From contig JAISAO010000106.1 of the NCBI GenBank assembly GCA_031266665.1, positions 24,374-88,373 of the forward strand: a stretch of 64,000 nucleotides of DNA, given 5' to 3'. The notes below the pieces were generated by a model. It saw nothing but the letters and a program-made list of their open reading frames with translations. It had not been told where the DNA came from and ran no database searches. The first letter of the stretch is position 1. Each line of letters starts with the position of its first letter. Source of the stretch: Propionibacteriaceae bacterium (GTDB taxonomy: Bacteria; Actinomycetota; Actinomycetes; Propionibacteriales; Propionibacteriaceae). Shown here one piece after another: positions 44,325-55,006 of the stretch. Position numbers and translations under genes: made by a program.

Positions 44325-45695
44325 ATGACTGATTACGACGTCATCGTCATCGGCGGCGGGCCGGGCGGCTACTTGGCGGCCGAACGGCTGGGCCAAGCCG
44401 GCCGGCGGACGCTGTTGGCGGAGGAGGGCCGCCTGGGCGGCGTCTGCTTGAACCTGGGTTGTATCCCGACCAAGAGCCTGCTGTACTCGGCCAAGCTCTA
44501 CCGCCAGGCCCTGGGGTCCGCCGAGCACGGCGTCACCGCCTCCCAGGTGACCTTCGACTGGCAGCGGGTGCAGGCTTGGAAGGCCGCGACGGTGGAGCGA
44601 CTGGTGGCGGGCGTCACCCGGTCCGAGCGGCGGGCCGGCGTCACCGTGGCCCAGGCCCACGCCAACCTGGTCTCACCCGGCGTGGTCGAGGTCGACGGCG
44701 CCCGCCGAACCGCCCAGCACATCATCATCGCCACCGGTTCGACCCCGGTGGTGCCGCCCATCCCCGGGGCGAGCCACAATCCGGCGGTGCTGGACTCCAG
44801 CGGGCTGCTGGCCATCGACCACGTCCCGGACAAGCTGGTGGTGATCGGCGGCGGCGTCATCGGAGTGGAGTTGGCCGCCCTCTTCGCCGCCTTCGGCAGC
44901 GCGGTCGAAGTGATCGAGGCCCAGCCCGAGATCGTGCCCTTGATGGACGCCGACATGGCCGCCCGGCTGCGCCAAGCCCTGCCCCAGGTGGGCTTCAACC
45001 TCAACGCCACAGTCCAGGCGATAGAAGGAAATGTTGTCGTCTACCGCGATGCCGCCGGCGTCAGCCAGCGCTGTCAGGGCGAGGCCATCCTGATGGCCGT
45101 GGGCCGTCGGCCGCTGGTGGACGGCTGGGGGGCGGCGGCGGCCGGGCTGGAGCACAGCCGGCGAGGCGTCGCCGTCGGCTGGGACATGCGCACCAATCTG
45201 CCCAACGTCTGGGCCGTGGGCGATGTCACCGGGCGCTCGGCCCTGGCCCACGCCGCCTACCGCATGGCCGAGGTGGCCGTGGCCCACATCTTGGACCCGG
45301 CCGCCGCCCGGGCGCGGGGCCAGCGGCTGCGCCTGGAGACGATCCCCTGGGCGGTCTACTCCACGCCGGAGGCGGCCGGCGTCGGCCTGACCGAGGCGGC
45401 GGCCCGGGAGGCCGGGTTGGAGGTGGCGACCGCCACCGTGCCGCTGACCCTATCCGGGCGTTTCCTGGCCGAGAACGGGCCTCAGGCCCCGGGCGCGGCC
45501 AAGATCGTGCTGGAGCGGGCCTCCCGGGTGGTGCGCGGCCTCCACCTGCTCGGCCCCTACGCCCCGGAGACCATCTGGGGGGCGGCCGCGGCGCTGGAGG
45601 CCGAGTTGACGGTGGACGACCTGCGCCAGGTGGTGTTCCCGCACCCGACGGTGGCGGAAGCTATCCGTGAGGCGGCCTGGGCCGTCCCCGATTGA
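44325..45695 (+). CDS. lpd: Dihydrolipoyl dehydrogenase (E3)
   Basis: A 456-aa flavoprotein re-oxidising the lipoyl groups of E2. The FAD motif is VIVIGGGPGGYLAAERL, the redox pair C41/C46 is in GGVCLNLGCIPTKS, the NAD motif is VVIGGGVIGVELAALFAAFG, and ATD-like AVGDVTGRSALAHAAYRMAE follows. The C-terminal FPHPTVAEAIREA holds the base His with its Glu. It starts 12 bases after E2. Confidence 0.93.
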   Translation: MTDYDVIVIGGGPGGYLAAERLGQAGRRTLLAEEGRLGGVCLNLGCIPTKSLLYSAKLYRQALGSAEHGVTASQVTFDWQRVQAWKAATVERLVAGVTRSERRAGVTVAQAHANLVSPGVVEVDGARRTAQHIIIATGSTPVVPPIPGASHNPAVLDSSGLLAIDHVPDKLVVIGGGVIGVELAALFAAFGSAVEVIEAQPEIVPLMDADMAARLRQALPQVGFNLNATVQAIEGNVVVYRDAAGVSQRCQGEAILMAVGRRPLVDGWGAAAAGLEHSRRGVAVGWDMRTNLPNVWAVGDVTGRSALAHAAYRMAEVAVAHILDPAAARARGQRLRLETIPWAVYSTPEAAGVGLTEAAAREAGLEVATATVPLTLSGRFLAENGPQAPGAAKIVLERASRVVRGLHLLGPYAPETIWGAAAALEAELTVDDLRQVVFPHPTVAEAIREAAWAVPD

Positions 45696-45747
45696 TCCCA
45701 GTTGATCGCAGGGCGGCGTCGGCCGCCGCTGGCAGAAGGAGAAAGCG

Positions 45748-48198
45748 ATGACCAAGTCATTGTTCGTCGACCCGGGCGAGGAGCGTCGCTCCGGCGCCGT
45801 CACCTTCGACCCGATCCCGCTCAACGCCTACCGGCTGGACTTCGCCGCCGAGCGCCGCCGCCGGGGGACGGACGGCTTGGTGGCGATGCTGCACGACATG
45901 GTGGTGGTGCGCCAGTTCGAGTCGATGCTGAACGCCATCAAGACCACCGGCGTCCACAACGGCATCAGCTACCGCCACCTCGGTCCGGCCCACCTGTCCA
46001 TCGGCCAGGAGGCCGCCGTGGTGGGGCAGGCCGCCGAGTTGGGGGCCGACGACTTCATCTTCGGCTCCCACCGCAGCCACGGCGAGATCCTGGCCAAGAG
46101 CTTCTCCGCCGCCCGCCAATTGGGGGTCGAGCGGGTGCGGGCGATCATGGAGTCCTTCCTGGGCGGCGACACCTTGCGCCAAGCCGAGCGCATCGACCAC
46201 GCCGACGAGTCCGAGCTGATCGAGAACTTCATCCTCTTCGGCACGCTGGCCGAGATCTTCGCCCGCCGGGCGGGCTTCAACCGGGGCATGGGCGGGTCGA
46301 TGCACGCCTTCTTCACCCCCTTCGGGTCGATGCCGAACAACGCCATCGTCGGCGGGTCGGCCCCGATCGCCCAAGGCGCGGCCCTGTTCAAGCGGGTCAA
46401 CGGGCGCCCCGGCATCGTCATCGCCAATATCGGAGACGCCTCCTTGGGCTGCGGCCCGGTCTGGGAGGCCATCGCCTTCGCCTCCATGGCCCAATTCCGC
46501 CGCCTCTGGCCGGGTGAGCTGGGCGGCAACCCGCCGATCCTGTTCAATTTCTTCAACAACTTCTACGGCATGGGCGGGCAGACCGTGGGCGAGACCATGG
46601 GCTACGACGTCTTGGCCCGCTTCGGCGCCGGGGTCAACCCGGAGCAGATGCACGCCGAGCGGGTGGACGGCGGCGACCCGTTGGCGGTGGCCGACGCCGT
46701 GCGGCGCAAGAAGCAACTGTTATTGGAGGGGCGGGGTCCGGTGTTGTTGGACACCGTCACCTATCGCTTCAGCGGGCACTCGCCCACGGACGCCTCCAGC
46801 TACCGCACCCGGGAGGAGGTCAAGGCCTGGGAGGAGGTCGACCCGGTCAAGACCTTCGCCGACCTGTTGGTCTCCCGCCGGGTGCTGACCCGGAGCGCCC
46901 TGGCCGACCTTGAGGCGGCGGTGGACGAGCGCGTCACCAAGGTCTTGGCCCGGGCCGCCAGCGACGACTTGGAGCGGATGGACGCGCCCGGCATCGAACA
47001 GGTGATGTACTCCAACCGGTCGCAGGAGGCCTTGGCCGAGGCTGTGCCCCAGCTGGCCCAGCCCCTGGCGGACAATCCCCGTGTCCAGGCCTTGGCCCGC
47101 AAACGGCGGGCCGTCAGCCCGGCGGACGCCCGGCCGGCCCCGGGGCGGCCCTTCCAGTTCCGGGACGCCCTCTTCGAGGCCTTGGCCCACGGCTTCACGG
47201 TCGATCCGACGCTGGCCGCCTGGGGCGAGGAGAACCGCGACTGGGGTGGCGCCTTCGGCGTCTACCGCGGCCTGAGCGAGCTGTTGCCGCACAACCGATT
47301 GTTCAACTCTCCGATCTCGGAGGCCGCCATCGTGGGTGCCGGCGTCGGCTACGCCATCGCCGGGGGTCGGGCGGTGGTCGAGCTGATGTACTGCGACTTC
47401 TTGGGCCGGGCCGGGGACGAGGTTTTCAACCAGGCCGCCAAGTGGCAGGCCATGTCGGCCGGCCTGATCAAAATGCCGCTGGTGGTGCGGGTGTCGGTGG
47501 GCAACAAGTACGGCGCCCAACACTCGCAGGACTGGTCGGCCCTGGTGGCCCACATTCCCGGGCTCAAGGTTTATTTCCCGGCCACGCCGACCGACGCCAA
47601 AGGCATGTTGAACCTGGCCCTGTCCGGCTGCGACCCGGTGATCTTCCTGGAGAGCCAGTTGCTCTACGACATGGAGGAGCGCTTCGAGCCCGGCGGCGTC
47701 CCCGAGGGCCACTACCTCACCCCGGAGGGCGAGCCGGTGGTCCGCCGCCCGGGCTCGGACGTCACCATCGCCACCTTGGGGGCCACCCTCTACCGTGCCC
47801 TGGAGGCGGCCGACAGCTTGCAGCAGCGCCACGGCCTGTCGGCCGAGGTCGTCGACCTGCGTTTCGTCGCCCCGCTGAACTACCAGCCCCTGGTGGACTC
47901 GGTGGCCAAGACCGGCCATCTGTTGCTGGCCTCCGACGCGGTGGAACGGGGCTCCTGCCTGCAGACGGTGGCCGCCACGGTCCAGAACCTGGCTTTCGAC
48001 TATCTGGACGCCCCGGTGGTGGTGGTCGGCGCGCGCAACCACATCACCCCCGCGCCCGAGTTGGAGAACCTGTTCTTCCCCCAGCCCGAATGGCTGGTGG
48101 ACGCCATCAGCCAGCGCCTCATCCCGCTGCCCGGCCACGTCTCACAGTCCGACTTCGGGGCCGCCGAGCTGCTACGCCGCGCCCGCGGGGCGGTCTGA
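45748..48198 (+). CDS. 2-oxoacid dehydrogenase E1, fused alpha and beta subunits
   Basis: An 816-aa TPP enzyme. Residues ~40-430 are the E1-alpha part ([37 protein letters not shown] motif from [14 protein letters not shown] with the following FNFFNN). Residues ~470-800 are the E1-beta part ([49 protein letters not shown]). A fused E1 of this kind is found for acetoin-, branched-chain- or pyruvate-type complexes; actinobacterial housekeeping PDH normally uses AceE. AGAAGGAG precedes the ATG. It ends the operon, which thereby encodes a full E1-E2-E3 complex. Confidence 0.9.
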   Translation: MTKSLFVDPGEERRSGAVTFDPIPLNAYRLDFAAERRRRGTDGLVAMLHDMVVVRQFESMLNAIKTTGVHNGISYRHLGPAHLSIGQEAAVVGQAAELGADDFIFGSHRSHGEILAKSFSAARQLGVERVRAIMESFLGGDTLRQAERIDHADESELIENFILFGTLAEIFARRAGFNRGMGGSMHAFFTPFGSMPNNAIVGGSAPIAQGAALFKRVNGRPGIVIANIGDASLGCGPVWEAIAFASMAQFRRLWPGELGGNPPILFNFFNNFYGMGGQTVGETMGYDVLARFGAGVNPEQMHAERVDGGDPLAVADAVRRKKQLLLEGRGPVLLDTVTYRFSGHSPTDASSYRTREEVKAWEEVDPVKTFADLLVSRRVLTRSALADLEAAVDERVTKVLARAASDDLERMDAPGIEQVMYSNRSQEALAEAVPQLAQPLADNPRVQALARKRRAVSPADARPAPGRPFQFRDALFEALAHGFTVDPTLAAWGEENRDWGGAFGVYRGLSELLPHNRLFNSPISEAAIVGAGVGYAIAGGRAVVELMYCDFLGRAGDEVFNQAAKWQAMSAGLIKMPLVVRVSVGNKYGAQHSQDWSALVAHIPGLKVYFPATPTDAKGMLNLALSGCDPVIFLESQLLYDMEERFEPGGVPEGHYLTPEGEPVVRRPGSDVTIATLGATLYRALEAADSLQQRHGLSAEVVDLRFVAPLNYQPLVDSVAKTGHLLLASDAVERGSCLQTVAATVQNLAFDYLDAPVVVVGARNHITPAPELENLFFPQPEWLVDAISQRLIPLPGHVSQSDFGAAELLRRARGAV

Positions 48199-48352
48199 GG
48201 CCCGTTCGGCCTAGCCGCGTGACAGCTGCGACAGGCGGCCTCGTGACAGGCCGATAACAGCGGCCCTTTCGTTCCTCTCAAGGTTGTGGGCATGACGTGG
48301 AGACGAATGCTTTGTCGGGGTTGAGCGAGCCTCTGAAAGGTCCTCAGACTAG

Positions 48353-49318
48353 TCAGACTAAAGCCGAGGCCAAAACACTGAAATCACAGTTGCCTCCGGT
48401 CAGGACCAGGCCGACCGTCCGGCCACGGTTGCGCTCGGCCTCGATGAGGGCGGCGGCCAGCGGGATCGCTCCGGCCGGCTCGGCCAGATTGTGGGTCGCC
48501 CGGTAAAGCAAGGCCAAGGCGTCACGGGCCGACTGCTCCTCGACCCGGACCACGCGGGCCGCACCCGCGGCGATGACGTCCACGGCCCATGGATCGGGGG
48601 TCCGGCAGGCCACCCCGTCGATCAGAGTGTCGGCCTGCTCGGTGGCCACGACCTGTCCGGCCTCGAAGGACAGCGCGTAGGCGGGCGCCTGGGCGGCGAC
48701 GACGCCGACGATTTCGGTCTTGGCGCCGATCAAGTCGCGGACGATGATGTTGGCGCAGATGCCGGAGCCCATGCCGACCGGAACGTAAATCACGTCCAAG
48801 TCGGGCACGTCCTGGTGGAACTCGGCGGCGTAGCTGGCCACACCCTCCACCAGCCACGGGTGGACCGCCGGCGCCATGACCGCAGCGCGTTCCGCCGCCA
48901 CCTTTCTGGCATGCTCGACGGCTTCTTGGAAGTCACGGCCGTGCACGATCAATTCGGCGCCATAGGCGACCGTGGCGGCGTTCTTGTCCGGCGAGTTTCC
49001 CTCCGGCACGACGATTGCGACCGGAACTCCCAGGGCGCGTCCGGCGTAGGCCAGGGACTGGGCATGATTGCCCCGACTGGCCGACACCACCCGCGCGGCT
49101 GGCCGTTCGGCGGTCAGGCGAGTCAGGAAGGTCAAGCCGCCGCGCACCTTGAACGAGCCAGTCGGATTGTGGTTCTCGTGCTTGACCCAGGTTGTGGTCC
49201 CGGTGGCCTGTTCGAGCAGGGGCCAGCGATAGGCGGCCGAGCCCGGCACATATCGGGAAACCAACGCCCGAGCCGCGCCGAGAGATTCGGCGGTGATAAT
49301 GGGATTTCGATCAGTCAT
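48353..49318 (-). CDS. Threonine/serine dehydratase-like PLP enzyme
   Basis: A 321-aa fold-type II PLP enzyme. HENHNPTGSFKVRGG carries the PLP Lys, VSASRGNHAQSLAYAG the substrate loop, PVGMGSGICANIIV the phosphate loop and VLTGGNCDF the C-terminal Gly-rich contact. The length, without an ACT domain, fits catabolic threonine or serine dehydratases and related racemases. The Gly-rich loop is MGSG instead of GGGG, so substrate preference is open. It is convergent with the E1 gene. Confidence 0.85.
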   Translation of the reverse strand: MTDRNPIITAESLGAARALVSRYVPGSAAYRWPLLEQATGTTTWVKHENHNPTGSFKVRGGLTFLTRLTAERPAARVVSASRGNHAQSLAYAGRALGVPVAIVVPEGNSPDKNAATVAYGAELIVHGRDFQEAVEHARKVAAERAAVMAPAVHPWLVEGVASYAAEFHQDVPDLDVIYVPVGMGSGICANIIVRDLIGAKTEIVGVVAAQAPAYALSFEAGQVVATEQADTLIDGVACRTPDPWAVDVIAAGAARVVRVEEQSARDALALLYRATHNLAEPAGAIPLAAALIEAERNRGRTVGLVLTGGNCDFSVLASALV

Positions 49319-49590
49319 ACGGCTAGTATGTCAGAGTTGAACGATTGGCAGAAATCTCCGGTCGCGCCTCGGCTGGCCAGGCTCTGACCACGACTGGGAC
49401 GGGCGTAAACTATGTGGGTCAACATTGGTTCATTATGCCGTCGCCTCCGACCGTCCAGCCGGCGGCGCGGCGGAGTGGCCGCTGTTCTGGCCACTGGGGT
49501 GCCGCCCGGCGGCGGCTCCCCAGGGCTGGTGGCGGAGTTGGGCCGGGTGCTGGCCATGGGGAAAACCGCGAGCCTGGGGGAGGGGCGATT

Positions 49591-50007
49591 ATGATCACGC
49601 CTTATCTAATTTTCAACGGCGACTGCCGGGAGGCGTTGGATTTCTACCGCACGGTCTTCCCCTGCGGCGAGCCCTTAATATTGCCCTATGGCGACTATAT
49701 GCCGGAGGGCTCGAAGACGCCGCCCGAACTGCTGCGCGCCTGGGTGATGCATACCGAGATGGTCGTCTGCGGCACAAATATCTGGTTCGCCGATGAGGCC
49801 GCGCCGACTGGCCAGGGCAACGCCGCCAGGCTCTCCGCCATCGTTGCCAGCGTTCGGGAGGCGGCCGCCGTCTTCGACGGGCTGCGCGCCGGGGGCGAGG
49901 TCACCCTCCCTCCCACCGAGACTTTCTACAGCCTGTTCCACGCCTCGGTGACGGATAGATTCGGCGTCAGTTGGAATGTGGTGGCCGAGGAGGCCCCAAA
50001 GCGGTAG
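49591..50007 (+). CDS. PhnB-like VOC-fold protein
   Basis: A 138-aa protein of the PhnB/3-demethylubiquinone-methyltransferase-like (VOC) family: ITPYLIFNGDCREALDFYRTVF at the start, LPYGDYMP, HTEMVVCGTNIWFADE and FGVSWNVV at the end. Members are mostly uncharacterised. GGGGGAGGGGCGATT precedes the ATG and supports this start. Confidence 0.8.
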   Translation: MITPYLIFNGDCREALDFYRTVFPCGEPLILPYGDYMPEGSKTPPELLRAWVMHTEMVVCGTNIWFADEAAPTGQGNAARLSAIVASVREAAAVFDGLRAGGEVTLPPTETFYSLFHASVTDRFGVSWNVVAEEAPKR

Positions 50008-50405
50008 GCGCCGAGCGGGGGGAAGCCGTGTGAACGACGAGCCTGTGAGACGACGGTCTTCAGCCTCGGTCCGCTGTCGGTCCGTAAAAGGCAGCGGACG
50101 AAAGGCGCTTGGCCGATGGCGGGGCCGTCGCGGACCTTCCGCCAGACGCTCACACTCCGGTCGTGGCGCTCGGTGATGACCTCGTCCGCCGTCGTCACCG
50201 CGGCGGGCACATGACGACGCGCCTCGGCCATCAACAAGCCCAACTCGGCCTCGTCGTGCGCCGACCCGACATGCCGCACGATCCGACGCCTGCCGCCCAC
50301 CGACTCGGCCAACCGCACCGCCGTGGCCCCGGACGTCGTGCGCACCCTCCGAATCCAGACCACCACACGATCATGAAGGCATCCCCGAGTGCCTAAACCA
50401 CGCAC
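50008..50405 (-). pseudogene. Transposase remnant, IS1634-like N-terminus
   Basis: On the - strand residues from ~50366 read VWIRRVRTTSGATAVRLAES, followed by RRRIVRHVGSAHDEAELGLL, which matches the N-terminus of IS1634-family transposases. The frame then loses similarity after about 130 codons and no catalytic domain follows, so the gene is truncated. A 32-bp part of it (50132-50163, DRSVSVWRKV) is repeated at 50475-50506. Confidence 0.55.
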
Positions 50406-50506
50406 CAGTCAAACACATCCCACCTAGTCAAAGCCATATCAACCCCGAGAAACCAGACCCGATGACCCAACTCGGGACCTTCCGCCAGACGCTCACACTG
50501 CGGTCG
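50132..50506. repeat. 32-bp direct repeat in the IS remnant
   Basis: GGACCTTCCGCCAGACGCTC and the next 12 bases occur at 50132-50163 and again at 50475-50506 with one mismatch, same orientation. The second copy lies outside the recognisable transposase fragment, just before the CydD-like gene. This shows rearrangement by duplication or a second fragment of the same element. The rest of 50008-50544 holds no supported gene. Confidence 0.6.
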
Positions 50507-50544
50507 ATCCGTTGTCCGAGACTCGTCAGGCCTAGGGTGGGCCC

Positions 50545-52365
50545 GTGCTATCCATCCCTTGGTCTCGGATCCAAGGCGTCGGCCTGGGCTGGCTGAGCGG
50601 GCTGGCCCAGTTGGGGCTATTCCTCGGGCTGGGGCGGGCGGTCGACCGGGTCGCCTCGGGGGAGGCCTTGGGGGCGCCGCTGTACGGCTGGCTGGTCGGC
50701 TGCGCCGGGCTGACGGCGCTGGCGGCCGGGGCGGCGGTGGCGCTGGCCGGCCGCCAGGGGCTGGACGAGGCCGCCAGCCGACAAGGCCTGACACGCCACC
50801 TCTTCGCCTTGGGGGCGGCCGACCGCAGTCGGGAGCGGGCCGGCCGGATCGTCTCCACCGCCACCGACGGTGTGGAGCGGGCGGCCGCCTTCCGGGCCAC
50901 CTTCTTGGCCCCCATGATCGCCTCCGTCAGCTTGCCGGTGATCGTCTTGGCCCTGCTGGCCTGGCTGGTCGACCCGGTGGCGGCCGGCTGGCTGGCCCTG
51001 GCCGTGCCCGCCATCCCGCTGGCCCTGGGCGGCTTCCAGGCCACCTTCCGGGGCGTCTCGCAGCGCTACCGGGCCCACGCCCGTGAGTTGTCGGCCCAGT
51101 TCTTGGACGCCATTCAGGGGCTGTCCACCCTCCGGCTGCTCGGCGCCGGCCGGGACATGGGGCGGCGGCTGGCCCGCTCGGCCGAGGCCCTGCGCCGCCA
51201 CGTCATGCGCCTGCTGGCCGGCAACCAGTTGATGTTGCTGGTGGTGGACGCGGCCTTCTCCCTGGCCTTCGTCACCTTGGCGGCCGGCTTGGCCCTGGTC
51301 CGGTTGCGCTCGGGCCACCTGACGGCGGGCCAGGCCCTGGCCCTGGTCCTGGCCTCGACCTTGCTGTTGGAGCCGCTCGACCGGGTGGGCCAGTTCTTCT
51401 ACGTCGGCCTGGGCGGCATCGCCGCCAGCCGAGAGATCAAGGCCTTCTTGGCCGAGCCCCCGGCCGTGGTCGAGGCTCCCGACGCCGCCGCCCCGAGCGG
51501 CGGGCTCCCCGGGGCGCCGGCGGTCGAGTTCGACCACGTCGGCTTCGCCTACGACCCCGGGGTCCCCGTCCTGGAAGATGTCAGCCTCCAACTCGCGGCC
51601 GGCCAACGGCTGGCCCTGACCGGCCCCAGCGGCGTCGGCAAGACCACGCTGGTGGCCCTGCTCCGAGGCGACCGCCGGCCCGACTGGGGCGTCCTTAGGA
51701 TCGGCGGCCACGACGTGGCCGGCGTCACCTTGGCCTGGCAGCGGGCCCAGTTGGCCGTCGTCGCCCAGCACACCTACCTGTTCAGCGGCTCCCTACGGCA
51801 CAACCTGCTGATGGCCGATCCGACAGCCGACGACGACCGTTTGTGGCGGGCGCTGGCCGCCGCCGACCTGGCCGATTTCGTCCACGGCCTGCCGGACGGT
51901 CTGGACGAGGCGGTGGGGGAGCGCGGCCTGGCCTTGTCCGGCGGCCAGGCGCAACGCCTGGCCATCGCCCGCGCCCACCTCAAAGACGCCCCCATCCTGG
52001 TCCTGGACGAGCCCACGGCCCACGTCGACCTGGCCTCCGAGCGGGCCATCCTGGCGGCCCTGCGGACCGTCGGCGCCGGCAAGGCCGTCCTGGCCGTCTC
52101 CCACCGCCGGGCCACCATCGCCGACGCCGACCGGGTGCTGGTCCTGGGCGACGGCCGGGTGGCGGAGGCGCCGGCCCGGTCGGGGGAGGCGGTGCTCCGA
52201 GTGGACGAGATGACGACGCCGGCCAGGGTGAGGGAGGCGACACCCCGAGTGGACGCGATGACGGTCCAGGTGGACACGACGGCGCTCCCCGTGGGAGGGG
52301 CGACGGCGCGAGTGGATGAGACTACGGGCCGGGCGAATTCGCCGCCCCGGGGGTTGACGCCATGA
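50545..52365 (+). CDS. cydD: CydD-like ABC exporter subunit
   Basis: A 606-aa half-transporter with six hydrophobic segments in residues ~8-300, then an ATPase domain: Walker A GPSGVGKTT near 359, Q-loop VAQHTYLFSGS, signature LSGGQAQRLAIARAH near 463, Walker B ILVLDEPTAHVD. CydDC exports thiols (cysteine, glutathione) needed for cytochrome bd assembly; no cydAB is adjacent here. The last ~70 residues are a repetitive tail with recurring RVDxMT or RVDETT units, not found in normal CydD. GTG start 50545. Its stop overlaps the next ATG (ATGA). Confidence 0.8.
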   Translation: MLSIPWSRIQGVGLGWLSGLAQLGLFLGLGRAVDRVASGEALGAPLYGWLVGCAGLTALAAGAAVALAGRQGLDEAASRQGLTRHLFALGAADRSRERAGRIVSTATDGVERAAAFRATFLAPMIASVSLPVIVLALLAWLVDPVAAGWLALAVPAIPLALGGFQATFRGVSQRYRAHARELSAQFLDAIQGLSTLRLLGAGRDMGRRLARSAEALRRHVMRLLAGNQLMLLVVDAAFSLAFVTLAAGLALVRLRSGHLTAGQALALVLASTLLLEPLDRVGQFFYVGLGGIAASREIKAFLAEPPAVVEAPDAAAPSGGLPGAPAVEFDHVGFAYDPGVPVLEDVSLQLAAGQRLALTGPSGVGKTTLVALLRGDRRPDWGVLRIGGHDVAGVTLAWQRAQLAVVAQHTYLFSGSLRHNLLMADPTADDDRLWRALAAADLADFVHGLPDGLDEAVGERGLALSGGQAQRLAIARAHLKDAPILVLDEPTAHVDLASERAILAALRTVGAGKAVLAVSHRRATIADADRVLVLGDGRVAEAPARSGEAVLRVDEMTTPARVREATPRVDAMTVQVDTTALPVGGATARVDETTGRANSPPRGLTP

Positions 52366-54842
52366 GCCCCCGCGACCGAGGCCGAACGGCGCCGCCGCCG
52401 GCTGCCGCCCCGAAGTTGGCCGTCCCGTCCGTCCCTGATCCCGCCGCCTCGGGCTCCAAGGTCCCGGAGTCTGCCGTCCCGGTCGTTCCCGGTCTCGACC
52501 AGGCGGCCGCATTGTCCACCCGGGTCTTGCGCCGCCGCTTGATCGCCTTGGCCCGGCCCTTCGCCACCCCGCTGATCGGCTCCCTGGCCTGTCGGGTGGG
52601 CCAGTTGGCGGCCGGCATCGCCTTGCTGGCACTGTCCGGCTGGGCCGTAGGGCGGATGGCCCGGCCCGGGGCCGAGCTGCCGGTCACCCCACTGGTCTGG
52701 GGGTTGGCCGGCTTGTCCCTGGCCAAAGGGGTCTTGCGCTACGGCGAGCAGTTCGCCGGCCATCTGGTGGCCTTCAAGACTCTGGCGCGGCTGCGGGTCT
52801 ACTTCTACGACCGGCTGGAGCCCCAGGCCCCGGCCGCCGTCGAGGGGCGGGCCACCGGCGACCTGTTGTCCCGGGTGACGAAGGACGTCGACCGGGTGGA
52901 GGTCTTCTTCGCCCACACCCTGGTCCCCGCCGCCGCCGCCGTCATAGTGCCGCTGGCCACGGTGGTGGCGGCCGGCGTCCTGGTCTCCCCGGTGGCGGCG
53001 GCTGTTCTGGCCCTCGCCCTGCTGGGCGTGGGCCTGGTTGTGCCCCTGGTCGGGTCCCGCTCCTCCGCCCGGGCCGCCGCCCGGCTGCGGGCCGGCCGGG
53101 GAGCCATGGCCCAACATCTGACGGACTCCGTCCAGGGGACGCCGGAGATCCTGGCCTTCGGCCATCAACCAGACCGCCTGGCCCGACAAGCCGAGTTGGA
53201 GCAGCCGATCAGCCGGGCGCTAACCGGCCTGAGCCGCTGGATCGCGCTGCGCCGGGGCGCCAACAGTCTGCTGATCGCCGCCACGCTGATCGTCCAACTG
53301 GCCTGGGCCGCCCAGGCCGGCCTGCCCCTGGAGCGGCTGACCCTGCTCCTGGCCCTCAGCCTGGCCGCCTTCGCCCCGGCGTTGGCGGTGGAGGACTTCG
53401 CCGCCGACCTGCAACAGGCCTACGCCTCGGCCCGCCGCCTATTCGAGATCACGGACGCCGCCCCCTTGGTGCCCAACCGGGCCGCAGAGGGCGTCCCGCC
53501 GGACGGGGCTGAGGGATGGACGGCGGCTGGCGTCATCACTTTGGCGGCCGACCGGGTCGCGGGGAACTTGTCGCTGGATGAGCCGGTGGCCGATGGGGCG
53601 GGGGAGCGGTTCCCGGCGGACGGGGCTGGGAGGCGGTCCGCGCCGGCTAGCCAGTCGGACGGGGCGGCTGGCGCCCGAGAAGCGGGGTCAGCGGGGGGTG
53701 TCCGGGGCCAGGAGATCCGTGCTCACGGGGTGGGGGAGCGGTTTGTGTCGGAGCGGATCGGTGAACGGTCCTCGTCGGCCGATCAGTCGGACGGAGCGAC
53801 GGCTGCCAAGGCAGTGGAGTCGGGGAAGGATGACGACCGGGGCCAAGATCGCCGTGCCCAGGATGGCGGCGCCCGGGGCTCTGGCGCTCGGGATGACGGA
53901 GCCCGAGGTCCCTGTGTTCGAGGTGACGGCGCCAATGGTTCCCGTGATCAGGATCGCCGTGTTCAGACTTCCCTGTCGCGGCGTCCGCCCCACCCCGGCG
54001 GCGGGACGGCCGTCGGCCGGGGCCGGGGTGACCACTCGCTGCCGCTGCCGCTACCGGACCGGTCCGAGGGCTGGCGGGCGCGGGCCGCCCTGGTCGCCCC
54101 GGAGGTCGTCTTCGACCATGTCAGTTTCAGCTACCCCGCCTTGGGGGGCGGATCAAGCCGGCGGCGGCCGGCCGTGGCGGATGTCAGCCTGACCGCCCAG
54201 GGCGGGCGCGTCACCGCCCTGGTGGGCGCCTCCGGCTCGGGCAAGTCGACCCTGGCCGCCCTGCTGGTCCGGGCCTGGGACCCGGACAGCGGTGCCATCC
54301 GGCTGGCCGGCCGCGACCTGCGTGACTTCCCCCTCGACCAACTCCGGGCCGAGGTCGGCCTGACGCCCCAGCGGCCCTATCTCTTCAACGACACCATCGA
54401 AGGCAATCTACGTTTGTCTAGGCCGGAGGCCGACGCGGCCGAGATCGCCGCCGTCGCCCGCCTCAGCCGGCTCGACGCCGTGCTGGCCGAGTTGCCGGAC
54501 GGCCTGGCCAGCCCCATCGGCGACTTGGGGGAGCGGCTGTCCGGCGGTCAGCGCCAACGCCTGGCCCTGGCCCGCAGCCTGCTGGCCCGCCCGGCCGTGC
54601 TGGTGCTGGACGAGGCCACCTCCCAGGTCGACCTGGCGACGGAGGAGCTGATCCTGCGTCGCGTCCGCCGGGCCGCCCGGGGCCAGACCCTGATCCTGGT
54701 GGCCCACCGCCTGTCCTTGGTGGCCGAGGTCGATCAGGTGGTGGTGTTGGACGAGGGCCGGGTGGTGGAGTCGGGCCGGCCCGATGACCTGGCCCGGGCC
54801 GGCGGCCCCTTCGCCCGCCTGTTGGCGCGGGAGACCGCCTGA
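52362..54842 (+). CDS. cydC: CydC-like ABC exporter subunit with long low-complexity insertion
   Basis: An 826-aa partner of the preceding protein. Residues ~45-370 are the membrane domain (GWAVGRMARPG, ATGDLLSRVTKDVDRVEVFFAHTL, the conserved coupling region). The ATPase has Walker A GASGSGKST near 620, signature LSGGQRQRLALARSL near 726, Walker B VLVLDEATSQVD and H-loop AHR. Between the two, residues ~372-573 form a 200-aa Gly/Ala/Asp/Arg-rich stretch with repeats such as SQSDGA and DDGARG. Standard CydC is ~550-580 aa, so the insertion explains the excess. It lies in the linker, which could be tolerated. Confidence 0.8.
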   Translation: MSPRDRGRTAPPPAAAPKLAVPSVPDPAASGSKVPESAVPVVPGLDQAAALSTRVLRRRLIALARPFATPLIGSLACRVGQLAAGIALLALSGWAVGRMARPGAELPVTPLVWGLAGLSLAKGVLRYGEQFAGHLVAFKTLARLRVYFYDRLEPQAPAAVEGRATGDLLSRVTKDVDRVEVFFAHTLVPAAAAVIVPLATVVAAGVLVSPVAAAVLALALLGVGLVVPLVGSRSSARAAARLRAGRGAMAQHLTDSVQGTPEILAFGHQPDRLARQAELEQPISRALTGLSRWIALRRGANSLLIAATLIVQLAWAAQAGLPLERLTLLLALSLAAFAPALAVEDFAADLQQAYASARRLFEITDAAPLVPNRAAEGVPPDGAEGWTAAGVITLAADRVAGNLSLDEPVADGAGERFPADGAGRRSAPASQSDGAAGAREAGSAGGVRGQEIRAHGVGERFVSERIGERSSSADQSDGATAAKAVESGKDDDRGQDRRAQDGGARGSGARDDGARGPCVRGDGANGSRDQDRRVQTSLSRRPPHPGGGTAVGRGRGDHSLPLPLPDRSEGWRARAALVAPEVVFDHVSFSYPALGGGSSRRRPAVADVSLTAQGGRVTALVGASGSGKSTLAALLVRAWDPDSGAIRLAGRDLRDFPLDQLRAEVGLTPQRPYLFNDTIEGNLRLSRPEADAAEIAAVARLSRLDAVLAELPDGLASPIGDLGERLSGGQRQRLALARSLLARPAVLVLDEATSQVDLATEELILRRVRRAARGQTLILVAHRLSLVAEVDQVVVLDEGRVVESGRPDDLARAGGPFARLLARETA

Positions 54843-55006
54843 GCCCAGGTGCAGCGCTTTCCGGCCACCGAATTCCCGACCACCTAGCGGTGCCATCCGG
54901 GCGCTCTGACGCCGACGCTCAACGGACCTCCAGTCCGTCTTCGCGCCGGCCCCACCGCCCACCCGTGGGGCGCCGCCCGCCCCGCCGATCAGCGGTGGTG
55001 CTGGGC

